A stretch of DNA of 64,000 nt from Procambarus clarkii (GCF_040958095.1 NC_091217.1:9949874-10013873), one strand, 5' to 3'; numbered from the stretch's first letter, positions 11,491 through 24,010 are shown. Made by a program: numbers and translations. Notes: a model not told the origin generated them from the letters alone.

Positions 11491-12235
11491 TATCAACTTG
11501 TACAAGGCCTTGTAGATCAAGCCCCTCCAATAATACCGCACGTGTATGTCTCGGTAAATACCTTTTGTGGGGTTGGGCAGGCGAGGACAGCAGCTGTGGA
11601 GGTACAGAAAAATGACAAGTTTTGAAATGGGAAATACAGTGAGAGTTATGATAACTGGCGGGATGTCCGCCTTGCTGATACGATTTTGTTTTATATATTT
11701 TTTATTTTATTTAGCTGAGCTTGCGCTCTCTCGTTAGGGAACTGCGATTGTGTGTAAGGGTTATATGTGTTTAAAACATATATGTCTGTACACGAATAAC
11801 ATTCACATATACACACTTGAGATGCTTGTGTTTATGTTTTGATGTGCTGTTTAAGTTTTTTGTTTTGTTTTAGGGGGGGGGGAGAGAGGGTGGTCTGTAT
11901 GTCGTCCTGGAATTCTGTATTATGGGGGATTGGTTTCCATGGAGTTTATCCAGACTTTTGGACCATTAGCTATGGGGGTGGGGTGTCTCGGCTAACACTG
12001 GGTCTTCTACTATTCCCATGGTAGATTCCCATGATTTCCATGGTAGATTCTACCATTTCCATTGTGTTCCACTCCTTGCTGGCTTACTGCTGTAGTGTGA
12101 TGTCCAGTGGTTGTATGTTCATGGGGCTCCTGGATCGTCTCGTCATGTGGTGGTGTTCTGCAGCTCTTCTGTCGCCTTATTTTGCACTGCTTGTACTTTC
12201 TGAATGTTTAAGGTGTGTAGAGGGGTGTACTGGAG
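11491..12235. other. No recognised gene
   Basis: Unique-looking sequence holds short open frames only. Near 12020 there is a small duplication around CCCATGGTAGATTCC. Confidence 0.35.
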
Positions 12236-12445
12236 GATGTTAGAGATGCAACCCAACTTGAGCCTTGTATAAATGTAGCTTTATGTTCGTGCTAAGATTG
12301 CATAACCTCCTCAGTTTTCCTAAGGCTGTTTTTCTTTATTTACTCTTTTACGTTAATTTTAATTCCTATTTTATTAATCTTCAGTCAAAGTATTCTATCT
12401 ACATCCGTATTTTGTATAGGGCGGTTGTTAAGTATATTGGGGTAT

Positions 12446-12520
12446 ACGGGCTCACCATATCCCGTGCTACTTGGAATTTTTTGTTCCAAGTAGCGAATCT
12501 TCAACAACAACATATTGGGT
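12446..12520 (+). repeat. Hairpin-plus-CAA retroelement tail, copy 1
   Basis: ACGGGCTCACCATATCCCGT is followed by GCTACTTGGAATTTTTTGTTCC and AAGTAGCGAATCTTCAACAACAACA in overlapping order. The same order (CGGGCTCACCATAGCCCG hairpin, AAGTAGC, (CAA)n) recurs at 18826, 44420 and, inverted, 55661. It is probably the 3' terminus of a LINE or its SINE partner. Confidence 0.6.
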
Positions 12521-13240
12521 TGTGGGTTTCTTTTTTCAAGTTATAACGTTTGTTTGTTGGTTTTCAAAGTTGTTTATGAATTCAAGTGCAGCCTTGGTTT
12601 TTGCCGGCCAGTAACGACTTTATCCTGGCTAATAAATTACGAGTTGTCCTGGTGACTACGAGTTACAGCGTCAGTGTATGTGATGTATTCTCCATGCTGG
12701 GGAGGGGCAGGTCAGCTGTATGAGTATCTTGTAAAACATGGGTGATAGGCAGCTTCCTTGTGGCACACACCACTTTTCAATTGGATTTTGTCACTCAAGC
12801 AGCCAATACTCAGCTTAGTTACACACAGAAACACATTTGCTCAGCTTAGTTCTGTTGTATATGAAGCTGCAGTGAAACTGGGGAAGCTCTAGTTTTGTCT
12901 AGAGCTTCTAATCTGGGGAAGCTCTAATCTTGTATTTTAGGCCTTTGTGGGAGAATTTCTCAAAACCTTTTGATACTTCTCTGATCAATATATTACATTA
13001 CTCTTTTTTTCGTCATGTCACCGACAATATTTTCACAGATCCGGGCTACAGCTGCATGGGACCCTTGTTGGTTCCCAAACCCGTGTTGTCTGGTATTATA
13101 CTTTTGTTCCTCTTCGATGTACTTCACAAGTCTTTGGTTAATTATTTTTTCGAATATTTTGCCAGGTACTTCGAAAAGGAAAATTGGTCTGTAATTTCAT
13201 TTACACACCAATTTTCAGAGTTATAAAGGAGGGGGGGGGG

Positions 13241-13492
13241 GAGTTCGGTCGGCCGTGCGGACAGCACGCGGGACTTGTGATCCTGTGGTCCTGGGTTCGA
13301 TCCCAGGCGCCGGCGAGAAACAATGGGCAGAGTTTCTTTCACCCTATGCCCCAGTTATCTGGCAGTAAAATAGGTACCTGGGTGTTAGTCAGCTGTCACG
13401 GGCTGCTTCCTGGGGGTGGCGGCCTGGTCGAGGACCGGGCCGCGGGAACACTAAAAAAAGCCCCGAAATCATCTCAAGATAACCTCAAGAAG
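13241..13492 (+). mobile_element. tRNA-derived SINE (family A), copy 1
   Basis: The tRNA-like head GGTCGGCCGTGCGGACAGCA and the B-box GGTTCGATCCC are followed by GAGAAACAATGGGCAGAG. The body runs TAGGTACCTGGGTGTTAGTC, GGCCTGGTCGAGGACCGGGC, and the tail CCCCGAAATCATCTCAAGAT with AACCTCAAG repeats. It is preceded by a run of G. Other copies lie at 28928, 29625, 62670 and 63374, with fragments at 31450 and 42790. Confidence 0.85.
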
Positions 13493-14060
13493 GTCTCGGC
13501 TTAGGATTTATACTGATAGTGGCATTAGTGATATTCTGATATTCTAGATGCAAGAGCTGCATTTAATATTGTTGTTTATTGATGGATTGCAGTAATTGGG
13601 AGGTTAGTTAATGCCGTTAAGTATATTTTGCTATGGCCAGGTTCCTTGTTCGTGAAACCTCTAATTGTTTTTTAGACCTCTTCGATGGTTCTGTGGTTCA
13701 TAAAGGTGGTACTCGGTGCCAATATTGTTTAGGTCTGATGTTTGCACTGGAAGTCATGTTGCAGCTCTGTTATCGACTATATTTGTAATTTCTCTCTTTG
13801 TGTCGGGACAAAAGTTTACATTTTCCTCAGGGTTTATTCTAAATATTTTCCCCCAATACTTCATAAATTTCTCGTTCAAGTTCTGTCTTCGTAAAGTTTA
13901 TTTCCTGAGGCGTTTGTGAGGTGTTTCCTCGGTTGAGGTTCCCGTCAGGGCTTTACTTCTCCCCAGAACTTTCCTAGGTTTCTGTGGTCCGGTTGGATGT
14001 GGCTAATTAGATCATCCCATATTTTGTTGCATTCTATTTTGCATCAACCTTGCAACTCGA

Positions 14061-14975
14061 CCTGGAGTTTCTTTTGTATTCCTTTGTGCTCGTCAGTCGC
14101 TCCGTTGAGTGTTATAAGTTGTGTTGAGCGAGCCACAGTGGCTGGGGGTGTGGGAGCGTTGTGGGATGAGCTCGGGGAGGCTCGTTCATGCATTTTTCTA
14201 TGGTGTTTATCCATGGTTTACATTACAGCACAACAATCACCCGTGGTTGAATATTCAATAACTCACTACACTACATGATGCCTAACAGATCTCTAACCCT
14301 GTCCATGGAGAGCAGAAGCAAATATATTTATGCTGGGAACCATTGTAAAATTTGTGACCTCGTCTGTGGTAGAAACTTTAAAAATAAGTATGTCAGGGTG
14401 TGTTTCTATGCAAGTTACGAATCCCATTTTCTGTGCGGAGTGCAGCCTAGTACAGTGGTATTACTGTTAGTGACTGGATGGCTATGTTGAAACCGCCTCC
14501 TTTGTAATGTCAGGTGGTTCGTGACGTGGCCATGGCGACTGTCGCCCGGTGAGATGATGTGGGATGCTGGTGATGAGGGAGTTGGGGATGTGGCTCGGTG
14601 AGATGGAGCCCCACTAAGGTGTGGCACAGAGGGCGTGGGAAAACTCACCGAATTGCTAATTTTGTGCACACGACGCCTGTTATATAGCTGGCTGTAGGAA
14701 AGTGGAAAGTATGAAAAATTGGTCTTGTTTTCAACACCTTCCTGCGCTAGGAACATCCTTCTTACTCACACAATAGAATCATGCATCCCCATGAAGGATA
14801 CTTGCACCTTCTTAAAAGAAGCATCCTTCTCACGAATTATCAAAACCTTTCCATTCAAAACCAGCAACGTTTCTGTGTGATTCCTCTGTAATTTCGGGCA
14901 CAAGGGCGCAGTCTCCGTAAAAGCCAACCCCCATTTCATTGGCACTGTTTTGTTGCCCCGTAGTGTGGAAGGAAG
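14061..14975. other. No recognised gene
   Basis: Mixed composition with short frames only. An open minus-strand frame of 113 codons (14415-14756) shows no familiar motif. Confidence 0.35.
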
Positions 14976-14977
14976 CA

Positions 14978-15050
14978 GAAGTGGCAGCAGTGACGTGTTA
15001 GTGGCAGCAGTGACGTGTTAGTGGCAGCAGTGACGTGTTAGTGGCACCGC
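14978..15050. repeat. 20-bp minisatellite, about 3.5 units
   Basis: GTGGCAGCAGTGACGTGTTA is repeated head to tail three times with a partial fourth unit (GTGGCACCGCAG). Confidence 0.9.
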
Positions 15051-15500
15051 AGGGCACGGCAGCAGCGACTCGGTCTTTACAAATGTAAATTGATTATATT
15101 TGGAACCTAATTTAGGTATAAGTTTGAGTGCGAGGCGGTGAGTGTCTACTGTCCTGGCCGTGTCTGTCTGCCTGGGCTAACTTGAGGCCCGAGTGACGGT
15201 GTGAGTACAACTTTAAGCAGGTGCCACTCTACCTGGGAGTAACTACGTCGCTACAACTTTAAGCGGGTGCTACTCTACCTGGGAGTAACTGGTGAGGTAA
15301 ACAAGAAGAGAGATGATGTGAGATGAGAGATTGGAAAGAAACGGAATGGAAGAGGAAGGTGATAGGAAGGAAAAGGGAGAGAAGGTGAGGGTACAGACAC
15401 AAGCTTGGGTCATAATCCAATGTAATCTTTTCCTCAAGTCGAATATATCTATTCAAGAAAATGTCTGTGTACCGGTTTATGTCTCTAATGTTGGAGGCCA
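15051..15500. other. No recognised gene
   Basis: It contains a short direct duplication around 15210-15290 (ACAACTTTAAGC, ACTCTACCTGGGAGTAACT) and nothing else I can name. Confidence 0.35.
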
Positions 15501-15750
15501 GGGGCCAGATTTACGAAAGCACTTACGAACCTGTACATCTTTTCTCAATTTTTGGCGGCTTTGTTTCCAATTATTAAACAGTTAATGAGCTCCGAAGCAC
15601 CAGGAGGCTGTTTATAACCATAACAACAGTTGAATGGGAAGTTTTCATGCTTGTAAACTGTTTAATAAATGTAACCAAAGCCGTCAAAGATTGAGGAAAG
15701 ATGTACACGTTCGTAAGTGCTTGCGTAAGTGCTTTCGTGAATCTGGCCCC
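15501..15750. mobile_element. Foldback MITE, copy 1 (250 bp)
   Basis: It starts GGGGCCAGATTTACGAAAGC and ends, on the other strand, GGGGCCAGATTCACGAAAGC, giving terminal inverted repeats of about 28 bp. The two halves remain complementary inward (GGCGGCTTTG versus CAAAGCCGTC; ATTATTAAAC versus GTTTAATAAA), so almost the whole element folds on itself around a short centre (TTAATGAGCTCCGAAGC). It has no coding capacity. A second copy is at 61501-61760. Superfamily and target-site duplication are not clear. Confidence 0.85.
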
Positions 15751-16322
<572 letters not shown>

Positions 16323-16523
16323 ATCACGAAAATAATAAACACGTGATTAAGAATGTGACAATGTCAGACCACGGAGGAAAATGAAACAGGAATTTCCTTA
16401 AGTACTTTCGTATATTAAATACATCTTCAGAAGGAATCAATCATCTTCCATCTGAAGATGTATTTAATATACGAAAGTACTTAAGGAAATTCCTGTTTCA
16501 TTTTCCTCCGTGGTCTGACATTG

Positions 16524-16528
<5 letters not shown>
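16323..16528. repeat. Head-to-head foldback of a CTGAAGATG-type repeat end
   Basis: The right arm (about 16450-16528, + strand) starts TCTGAAGATGTATTTAATAT and ends GTCTGACATTGTC. The left arm (about 16354-16436) is its reverse complement over roughly 75 bp without visible mismatch. They are separated by a 15-20 base loop. The left arm continues outward for about 30 more bases (to 16323), while the right arm stops at GACATTGTC and runs straight into (TA)n. Confidence 0.85.

Positions 16529-16553
<25 letters not shown>
16526..16553. repeat. (TA)n tract between two inverted element pairs
   Basis: A short TA run joins the CTGAAGATG foldback on the left to the small PLE palindrome on the right. 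Confidence 0.95.
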
Positions 16554-16558
<5 letters not shown>

Positions 16559-17045
16559 TATATTTTGGTAGCAGTCTTTCCTGTAGACATATATTATTAA
16601 ATATGACCGAAAAAGTAAGATTAATAATTCTAACACGAATTTTCTCAATCTTTCGTACATTACGCTTCACTGTTGGAGGTAAATCAAAAATCACTTCTCC
16701 AAAATTCATTTTTATTTCTAGTCTGACGCGACACGGGCGCGTTTCGTAAAACTTATTACATTTTCAAAGACTTCACAAATACACAACTGATTAGAACTTA
16801 CGTCTCTCTGATATTATATCTACATTTGAGTGAGGTGGGAAGGATGATGTGGCATTAACAGGGGATATTAATAGGGTATTAAAAGTATCAACACAAGACA
16901 GAACAGAAAACAATGGGTATTGAATAGAAGTGTTTGTAGAAAGCCTATTGGTCCATATTTCTTGATGCTTCTATATTGGAGCGGAGTCTTGAGGTGGGTA
17001 GAATATAGTTGTGCAATAATTGGCTGTTGATTGCTGGTGTTGACT
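16554..17045 (-). mobile_element. 5'-truncated PLE, left arm of the small palindrome
   Basis: On the minus strand the arm begins inside the last codons of the PLE ORF (peptide TPAINSQLLHNYILPTSRLR), passes the stop, and runs through a 3' UTR with a hammerhead-like fold (16720-16772). It ends GTCTACAGGAAAGACTGCTA plus CCAAAATATACTA before (TA)n. The UTR variants (such as CCCTGTTAATGCC) match its own partner arm rather than the large palindrome. Confidence 0.85.
16720..16772 (-). ncRNA. Hammerhead-ribozyme-like motif in PLE 3' UTR (copy 1)
   Basis: The sequence is identical to the copy at 38616-38668, on the minus strand. Stem I is AGTCT/AGACT, the core UUGAAAA, stem II GTAA/TTAC, then GAAA, and stem III ACGCG/CGCGT followed by C17. 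See 38616-38668 for the base-by-base description. Confidence 0.55.
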
Positions 17046-17113
17046 TCCAGTCAACAGTGTGAGTACAGTTGACTTCCAGTCAACAGTGTGTTGATTGCTG
17101 GTGTTGACTTCCA

Positions 17114-17679
<566 letters not shown>

Positions 17680-17904
17680 CTCTTTATGCTTATATCGAGA
17701 CTTCCATGTAAATGTAACCCCACAACATTTGCCCAATTCCTACTTGCTACTAGTTGAACAAAGGCACTAAGTGGAATGAAACTTGTACAACCATTTGTCG
17801 TCCAGGAAAGGTATTAGTGATGAGCCGCGCAGTGTACTCAACATTACCTACACAGATGTCTTCAGCATATTTTGAGATCGTTATTTAAGATTCAGTTTAT
17901 TCAA

Positions 17905-18212
17905 TGCAGCGGGGATGACGATAGACCAACATAGAACCAATCTATCCAATACAGCGGGGATGACGATAGACCAACATAGCGCCAATCTATCCAATACAGC
18001 GGGGATGACGATAGACCAACATAGCACCAATCTATCCAATACAGCGGGGATGACGATAGACCAACATAGCACCAATCTATCCAATACAGCGGGGATGACG
18101 ATAGACCAACATAGCACCAATCTATCCTATACAGCGGGGATGACGATAGACCAACAAAGCACCAATCTATCCAATACAGCGGGGATGACGATAGACCAAC
18201 ATAGAACCAGAG
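17905..18212. repeat. 45-bp minisatellite, about 7 units
   Basis: Units read CAGCGGGGATGACGATAGAC, CAACATAGCACCAATCTATC and CAATA. Single-base differences (AGAACC/AGCGCC/AGCACC, CAACAAAG) distinguish units. The 45-bp period keeps frames open on both strands. Confidence 0.95.
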
Positions 18213-18597
18213 AAACTTGCCAGCCGAGTTCATCAGCCATATGAGAGAGTCTCCCAAGCCCTTGTGAAAAGTTTGTCCTGCCATCAGATAAGTCAACGAG
18301 GAATGAAAATACTCACTATCTGATCTTCACAAATAACTTCCTCCTTCCTCCTCCTCCTCCTAGGAACACTTACCTTTCCGTGGTGGGTTGAGATTGCTTG
18401 TTACGACAATCTGGAGGAGTAGTAGTGTGGGTTACACAAGACAGTACATTTGATTTATTTAACAATAAAACTTGACCTAAATTTCTACACTTAAGAATAT
18501 AATTGACGATGATTGCAGTAGTTGTTACTACCCAACTTGAGAAAGGTTAATTGGCATCCAAACTTCCATGGAAATAAACATGACATTCACCTTGGCT
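18213..18597. other. No recognised gene
   Basis: Spacer with a short CTC-rich run at 18340-18360 and no coding signal. Confidence 0.35.
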
Positions 18598-18713
18598 CTA
18601 GGAGACTCGAACCCTGGACCCCACGTGTGTGAGTCAGAGGCTCTATTGAGTAGCAGCTCGGTCGATAGAGCTTCAGCCTCTCATACGTGGGGTCCAGGGT
18701 TCGAGTCTCCTAG
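18598..18713 (+). repeat. Inverted tRNA-like SINE head (foldback)
   Basis: The right half reads GCTCGGTCGATAGAGCTTCA then GGGGTCCAGGGTTCGAGTCTCC, a tRNA-like D-arm and T-arm (A- and B-box-like) arrangement. The left half is its inverted copy: a 29-bp perfect arm (18598-18626 against 18685-18713) plus an imperfect inner part. A related minus-strand tRNA-like head occurs at 47950-48016. Confidence 0.7.
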
Positions 18714-18825
18714 ACACTTAACATTTATCACGAACCGTATATAACAAAGTCAATAGAGGTATAGAAAAAGATATCACCACCACCACACACATCGCTATAA
18801 CAAGCAATACAAAAGTACACTTGCA

Positions 18826-18890
18826 CGGGCTCACCATAGCCCGTGCTTCATGGACACTTCGTTCTGAGTAGCTAAATCTGAAACAACAGT
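18826..18890 (+). repeat. Hairpin-plus-CAA retroelement tail, copy 2
   Basis: CACGGGCTCACCATAGCCCG is followed by TGCTTCATGGACACTTCGTT, GAGTAGCTAAATC and a short ACAACA end. It matches the tails at 12446 and 44420. Confidence 0.6.
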
Positions 18891-19189
18891 ACACTAGATA
18901 GCGGGATACAAGGAATATGTAACCGAGAGGGAAGTGTTGGTGTCATGTGTGGCGTTGAGGGGTGTGTGGGCGAGCAGCAGGTGTGTAGGGCAGCCCACAG
19001 GGGTCACCACCCACCACACTGCATGCGACACCCGCCCCTTGTGGGGCTTCTGGGGTGGAGGAGGGTCGGCAGTGTGGCGTGTTTGTTGCTCCACGATATC
19101 GCTATTCTTGAGGGATAACATGCACGCTTGCACACAAATGGCCACGGGTATGTAAACACACGCATGCATGCACTCACGCACAGATAAAG

Positions 19190-19333
<144 letters not shown>

Positions 19334-19713
19334 ACTGAACACCTGGCCAACAAGAGCCCCAGTGAATTCATTGTGTACATGTGTGTGTGTGTGTGTGTGT
19401 GTGTGAGATTAGTCATTGTGTGGGGCAGGTCCCACATGCGGGTTACCTCCACACTCGTCACTTTTTGCGCCACAGTTCTCGTGATATTGGGATCCACCAG
19501 GTGGGGTTTAGACTCTTTTTGGCTGACGTGAAACCATAAGAAGATTTATTTCATACTTTGGTCTATTGTCAGGTCTGTGAGGTAAAAAAATAATCATAAA
19601 AGATATTACGCTTAACGTGTTTCTGTTGTGGCTGGGTTTCTGTTGTAGGTGAGTGCTACTGCAGATCGATGGCCTCTGTTGTAGTAATGTTGTAGCTGGG
19701 TCTACTAGGATTT

Positions 19714-20696
19714 GTACAGCATCAACGTCCCACGGGATCTGTACAGCATCAATGTCCCACGGGATCTGTACAGCATCAACGTCCAACGGGATCTGTACAT
19801 CATCAACGTCCCACGGGATCTGTACAGCATCAACGTCCCACGGGATCTGTACATCATCAACGTCCCACGGGATCTGTGCAGCATCAACGTCCAACGGGAT
19901 CTGCACATCATCAACGTCCCACGGGATCTGTACAGCATCAACGTCCACGGGATCTGTACAGCATCAATGTCCCACGGGATCTGTACAGCATCAACGTCCA
20001 CGGGATCTGTACAGCATCAATGTCCCACGGGATATGTACAGCATCAACGTCCACGGGATCTGTACAGCATCAATGTCCCACGGGATCTGTACAGCATCAA
20101 CGTCCCACGGGATCTGTACAGCATCAACGTCCTACGGGATTTGTACAGCATCAATGTCCCACGGGATCTGTACAGCATCAATGTCCCACGGGATCTGTAC
20201 AGCATCAATGCCCCACGGGATCTGTACAGCATCAATGTCCCACGGGATCTGTACAGCATCAACGTCCACGGGATCTGTACAGCATCAATGTCCCACGGGA
20301 TCTGTACAGCATCAACGTCCACGGGATCTGTACAGCATCAATGTCCCACGGGATCTGTACAGCATCAATGTCCCACGGGATCTGTACAGCATCAATGTCC
20401 CACGGGATCTGTACAGCATCAATGTCCCACGGGATCTGTACAGCATCAACGTCCTACGGGATCTGTACAGCATCAATGTCCCACGGGATCTGTACAGCAT
20501 CAATGTCCCACGGGATCTGTACAGCATCAATGTCCCACGGGATCTGTACAGCATCAACGTCCCACGGGATCTGTACAGCATCAATGTCCCACGGGATCTG
20601 TACAGCATCAATGTCCCACGGGATCTGTACAGCATCAATGTCCCACGGGATCTGTACAGCATCAACGTCCCACGGGATCTGTACAGCATCAACTTG
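19714..20696. repeat. 27-bp satellite array, about 36 units
   Basis: The unit is ACGGGATCTGTACAGCATCA plus ACGTCCC. The main variants are AACGT/AATGT and a one-base-shorter 26-bp unit (GTCCACGGG). The 26- and 27-bp units alternate as a 53-bp composite at about 19940-20090 and again at about 20255-20345. No frame contains a stop, producing overlapping spurious frames of 315-357 codons. Confidence 0.96.
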
Positions 20697-21220
20697 CTCG
20701 GAACGGGTCTCAATAACTTTAAATGATGCAGAAAAAAAGCGATCATTGTTGTATCGGATTAACCGCTGGCGTCGACTGGTCTACAAATGGAAATTTGTCA
20801 AACTGGACATTCATTTTCGGTAAAGATAATTATTCCTGCCACGCTTGAAATTACTATTTGAATAAGCTAAATACTGTACCGTGCAGTTCAGATCATATCA
20901 CAATGATTTCGACGAAATGTGCGGTGGTACCTGGTGGTGCTCACCTAGAAGTACTTACCCCAATTAGTGACCACAAGTGAGGTCTAGCTGTTTATGCCTC
21001 GCCTATTGACCTTCTTGCACTCGATGAGTTGTCACTTAACTTCCTGACGTTCGAACTTATGTGTTGAATCTGGTAGTAAAGATGTATATGTCTTCTAAGA
21101 CTTCTTTCAGTGCACCTGTTGATCATCCGTACAATGTTCGAGGTATTGTAAGACATGTAAGGTATTTCCTTACATTACTCGTTTGCGTTTCCAGCTTCCG
21201 CTTTTAAAGACGCAGTCCTT
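20697..21220. other. No recognised gene
   Basis: Spacer sequence. Around 20940-21010 there is LINE-3'-end-like wording (GAAGTACTTACCCC), but it is too short to assign. Confidence 0.35.
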
Positions 21221-21223
21221 GTC

Positions 21224-21375
21224 GGCGATGAGTCACAATAACGTGGCTAAAGTATGATGACCAGACCACACACTAGAATGTGAAGGGACGACGACGTTTC
21301 GGTCCGTCCTGGACCATTCTCAAGTCAATTGACTTGAGAATGTCAAGTTTAGCCACGTTATTGTGACTCATCGCC
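21224..21375 (-). repeat. Foldback copy of the GGTCC-hairpin repeat family
   Basis: Outer arms are GGCGATGAGTCACAATAACG TGGCTAAA at 21224-21251 and its exact complement at 21348-21375. Inside is a minus-strand unit with CTTGAGAATGGTCCAGGACG and GACCGAAACGTCGTCGTCCC, and a perfect palindrome at 21317-21342 (ATTCTCAAGTCAA centre). The family recurs at 24016-24236, 52650-52735 and 55965-56045. Minus strand 21288-21325 has a hammerhead-like core. Confidence 0.75.
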
Positions 21376-22454
21376 TGCAGAAACAACAAGGTTCCGGGAT
21401 TGAGCTTTTGGGGGACATGACTTGTCACGTTCCTCCAGCTTAACCCCAGGAGAAAAAAGGAGAGTGGCCGTGGTGGTGATGACGGATATGGTAGTGGATA
21501 TGGTTGTGGATGTGATGGTGAAAGTGTTCATGAGAGAGAGAGGGAGAGAGGTAAAGTGTAGGTCGGTATTACCGACCAGAAACAAGCCCAGCCCGACACC
21601 CTTCCACCCGCTCCGTCACCCAGGAAGCCTCACGACAGCACCTCAGACTTCAACCTTAAATATACAGCCAGTTTTTCTGACCGATTTTCAGCGAAACTTC
21701 ACATCAGGTTTTTCTTGCTTGTATTTCCGCTTAATTTCAACAACTTGGAAAATGTCTGAACGTGGAGGAAAATTTATATAATTGGCGCCGAAAAACAAAA
21801 TGAAGGCGAGTTTAAACTTAGTTTAGTAGTTTGTATGTATTATATGGTCGTGCTCTTGTTGCGCGGATGCCTACTACACGCAACCCACACAAATGTAAAC
21901 TTATATATGTACACCATACACACGGTGTAATGTGTATGGTGTACGGTTGATGACTCCACAGACATGGAGTCATCAACCGAATGACTGATACAGATACAGT
22001 CTATCAGGAGTCGACAAGCAGACGAGGACACGTTGCTAGTCACATGAGGTGTACAAAAGCAAGGCACACAGCAGTGTAGACGCGGTTCTCTCCGGACAAG
22101 TATGTGTATGACAGAACACAGTGTTTGGAAGATAATTGACATTTAATCGACTGTTATTTGACAGGACCCAGGAGCTGAAGGTCACCCCACGGCAGCAGAG
22201 CTAGATTGGTACACACACACACACACCACAACACAGCAAGAACTGCCGCATCATGTATCATTCCTGAAGTTGCAGAGGGCGGTCTGAGACCGGATGAAGG
22301 ATTGATTAGGTCGAGGTTAGGGACTGTGGCGGGCTGCTGCTGCACCAGCGTCCCCCCGAGGCTGGTGGCGGGCTGCGTCTCCTGCTTACTACACTGTATT
22401 TAACTTTCCCTCCTCTCAGAGTAACACTAAACATAATTATCTCGTACATGCTGT
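21376..22454. other. No recognised gene
   Basis: Mixed sequence with no recognisable domain. A small hairpin lies near 21945-21975 (GATGACTCCA/TGGAGTCATC), and a short CA run near 22212. Confidence 0.35.
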
Positions 22455-22455
22455 G

Positions 22456-22646
22456 TCCAACCACTTGGGCTGGACGGTAGAGCAACGGTCTCGCTTCATG
22501 CAGGTCGGTGTTCAATCCCCGACCGTCCAAGTGGTTGGACACCATTCCTTCCCCCTCCGTCCCATCCCAAATCCTTATCCTGACTCCTTCCAAGTGCTAT
22601 ATAGTCGTAATGGCTTGGCGCTTTTCCCCTGATAATTTCCTCCCTC
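22456..22646 (+). mobile_element. tRNA-derived SINE (family B), copy 2
   Basis: The head CACTTGGGCTGGACGGTAGA and GCAACGGTCTCGCTTCATGC, and the B-box-like GGTGTTCAATCCCC, are all present. CCGACCGTCC closes the tRNA-like part by pairing with GGACGGT. The body ends ATAGTCGTAATGGCTTGGCG and CCCTGATAATTTCC. Confidence 0.85.
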
Positions 22647-23040
22647 CTACACGCTGTGTACACATTGTCGGATGTCAGACTTACCATATTCTTGCAGTAG
22701 TATAAACTGTGGCCCATTCTCGTAGATTATCTAAACTTTAAAGGCTACGTCTAACTGTTCTCTCCCTGCTCTAGTTCACTAAATTAGCCCATGGTTTCTG
22801 GGTCAACCCTGACAGTGGCCGCCTTGCCTCCTGCTTTGGCGGGGGAACTCGTGGCATTGTGATCCAATTTTGACCATTGGGTCTCGGTTTGGCATTCAGC
22901 TTCAACCAGGAGTTGATGTAGTTGATGCCACGCCTGCCACAAGTATCACCTACAGTCACAAGATAGTTTAATTTGGTTCCATTATCCGGTTGGGTTTTCG
23001 GACGGGTAGTGTGTTGGGCACACTTGTCCCAGAGGTGGGC
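22647..23040. other. No recognised gene
   Basis: Unique-looking spacer. A 62-codon minus-strand frame at 22771-22959 shows no motif I can name. Confidence 0.35.
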
Positions 23041-23203
23041 TCCTGGACGTGGTGGGCTCCAGGTGTGCTCTCCGGACGTGGTGGGCTCCAGGTGTGCTCT
23101 CCGGACGTGGTGGGCTCCAGGTGTGCTCTCCGGACGTGGTGGGCTCCAGGTGTGCTCTCCGGACGTGGTGGGCTCCAGGTGTGCTCTCCGGACGTGGTGG
23201 GCG
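23041..23203. repeat. 29-bp minisatellite, about 5.5 units
   Basis: The unit is GGACGTGGTGGGCTCCAGGT plus GTGCTCTCC. Units are essentially identical apart from the first. Confidence 0.95.
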
Positions 23204-24010
23204 TCTGGCTCTTAATCCGCCAGAGTCGCTGGAATACAAAGCCACGTTTTTACCCGATTGAACTATAATTTCCGAGGGGCCATTGGGATTCAGCGTTTAG
23301 ACTATGAGTGTTCGGCTGGCGGGAGTTTACAGGACGTTTGAGGTCACAGAGTCGATAGCCTTCCAGGTGGTTCTCTGTGGGGTGGGAGGTCCGCCGCTCG
23401 CTTCCCCGGGGCCGCCAGGGGCCGCCAACCATCTGAATATCAGTGTTTACCGCAAGCAGAATTATTTTTCCACCTAGAGACAACGTGTATATAGCACAAG
23501 GTTTTGCATTATACTGTACACTGGAACGTCGGGGAGCACCCAACACTCCTGTCGTCGAGGCCTCTTGATGAACAACAATTCCAACAGCCAGTTACTTAAA
23601 GGTGTTAAACGCCACTGCTCATTATATCCACGTGGCGCGTTTCTGGCACTATGTCCCGTCTGTTAAGTTGCCACTAAGGATCGTCTGGAGCCTCTGTCGC
23701 TAAACGTTGGCAAGAGATGTCACCAGCGTCAGTACTCTGCAGGGACTCATCACGATAATCTTGTAAGGCGTCTCTTCCGCGGAAGGCTCTTAAATGTGCG
23801 TTTTGACAGATCACACTTACACGTATTTCCCATCGGGCTCCTGTACAAGACCTTAGCAAGAAGTGGAAGAGCTGCTCTGTGAGTTCGGTTGTGTTGAGCG
23901 TTATGTTGTAGGTGAGGGAAGTTGATGATGGAAGGTCTGTTATGTATTATAAATATCGTATTTTTTATTTATCTGAAATTGTGAAATGGGAATTTGCACA
24001 AATACTTATT
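23204..24010. other. No recognised gene
   Basis: A locally GC-rich patch near 23385-23430 contains a duplicated GGGGCCGCCA. No coding signal is supported. Confidence 0.35.

Larger units (their letters stand above)
12240..14060 (-). pseudogene. Decayed jockey-like LINE reverse transcriptase, split by a SINE
   Basis: On the minus strand, 13060-13200 translates in broken frames to segments resembling a non-LTR RT: a motif like RPI(S)L..VPGKIFEKIINQRL, then VKYIEEEQKYN and a QHGF-like turn. Around 13730-13920 (minus) an upstream part resembles FRINPEENVNF and PDTKREITNIV, the linker before RT in jockey-type elements. Many stops and shifts make it non-coding. A SINE (13241-13492) sits between the two parts and must have inserted later. 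A tail-like segment at 12446-12520 belongs to a different repeat family. Confidence 0.6.

Noticed and set aside
14415..14756. 113-codon minus-strand frame
   Set aside because: No recognisable motif, no splice or promoter support.
17905..18212. CRISPR-like regular repeat
   Set aside because: The whole 45-bp unit is repeated, leaving no variable spacers.
19653..20823. Long overlapping frames of 315-357 codons
   Set aside because: They are the three frames of a stop-free 27/26-bp satellite; codon content is fixed by the repeat and the frames interchange at the 26-bp units.
22470..22535. Functional tRNA gene (GGACGGTAGAGC...)
   Set aside because: It is the head of SINE family B; acceptor and anticodon arms do not close properly and the tail is shared by four copies.
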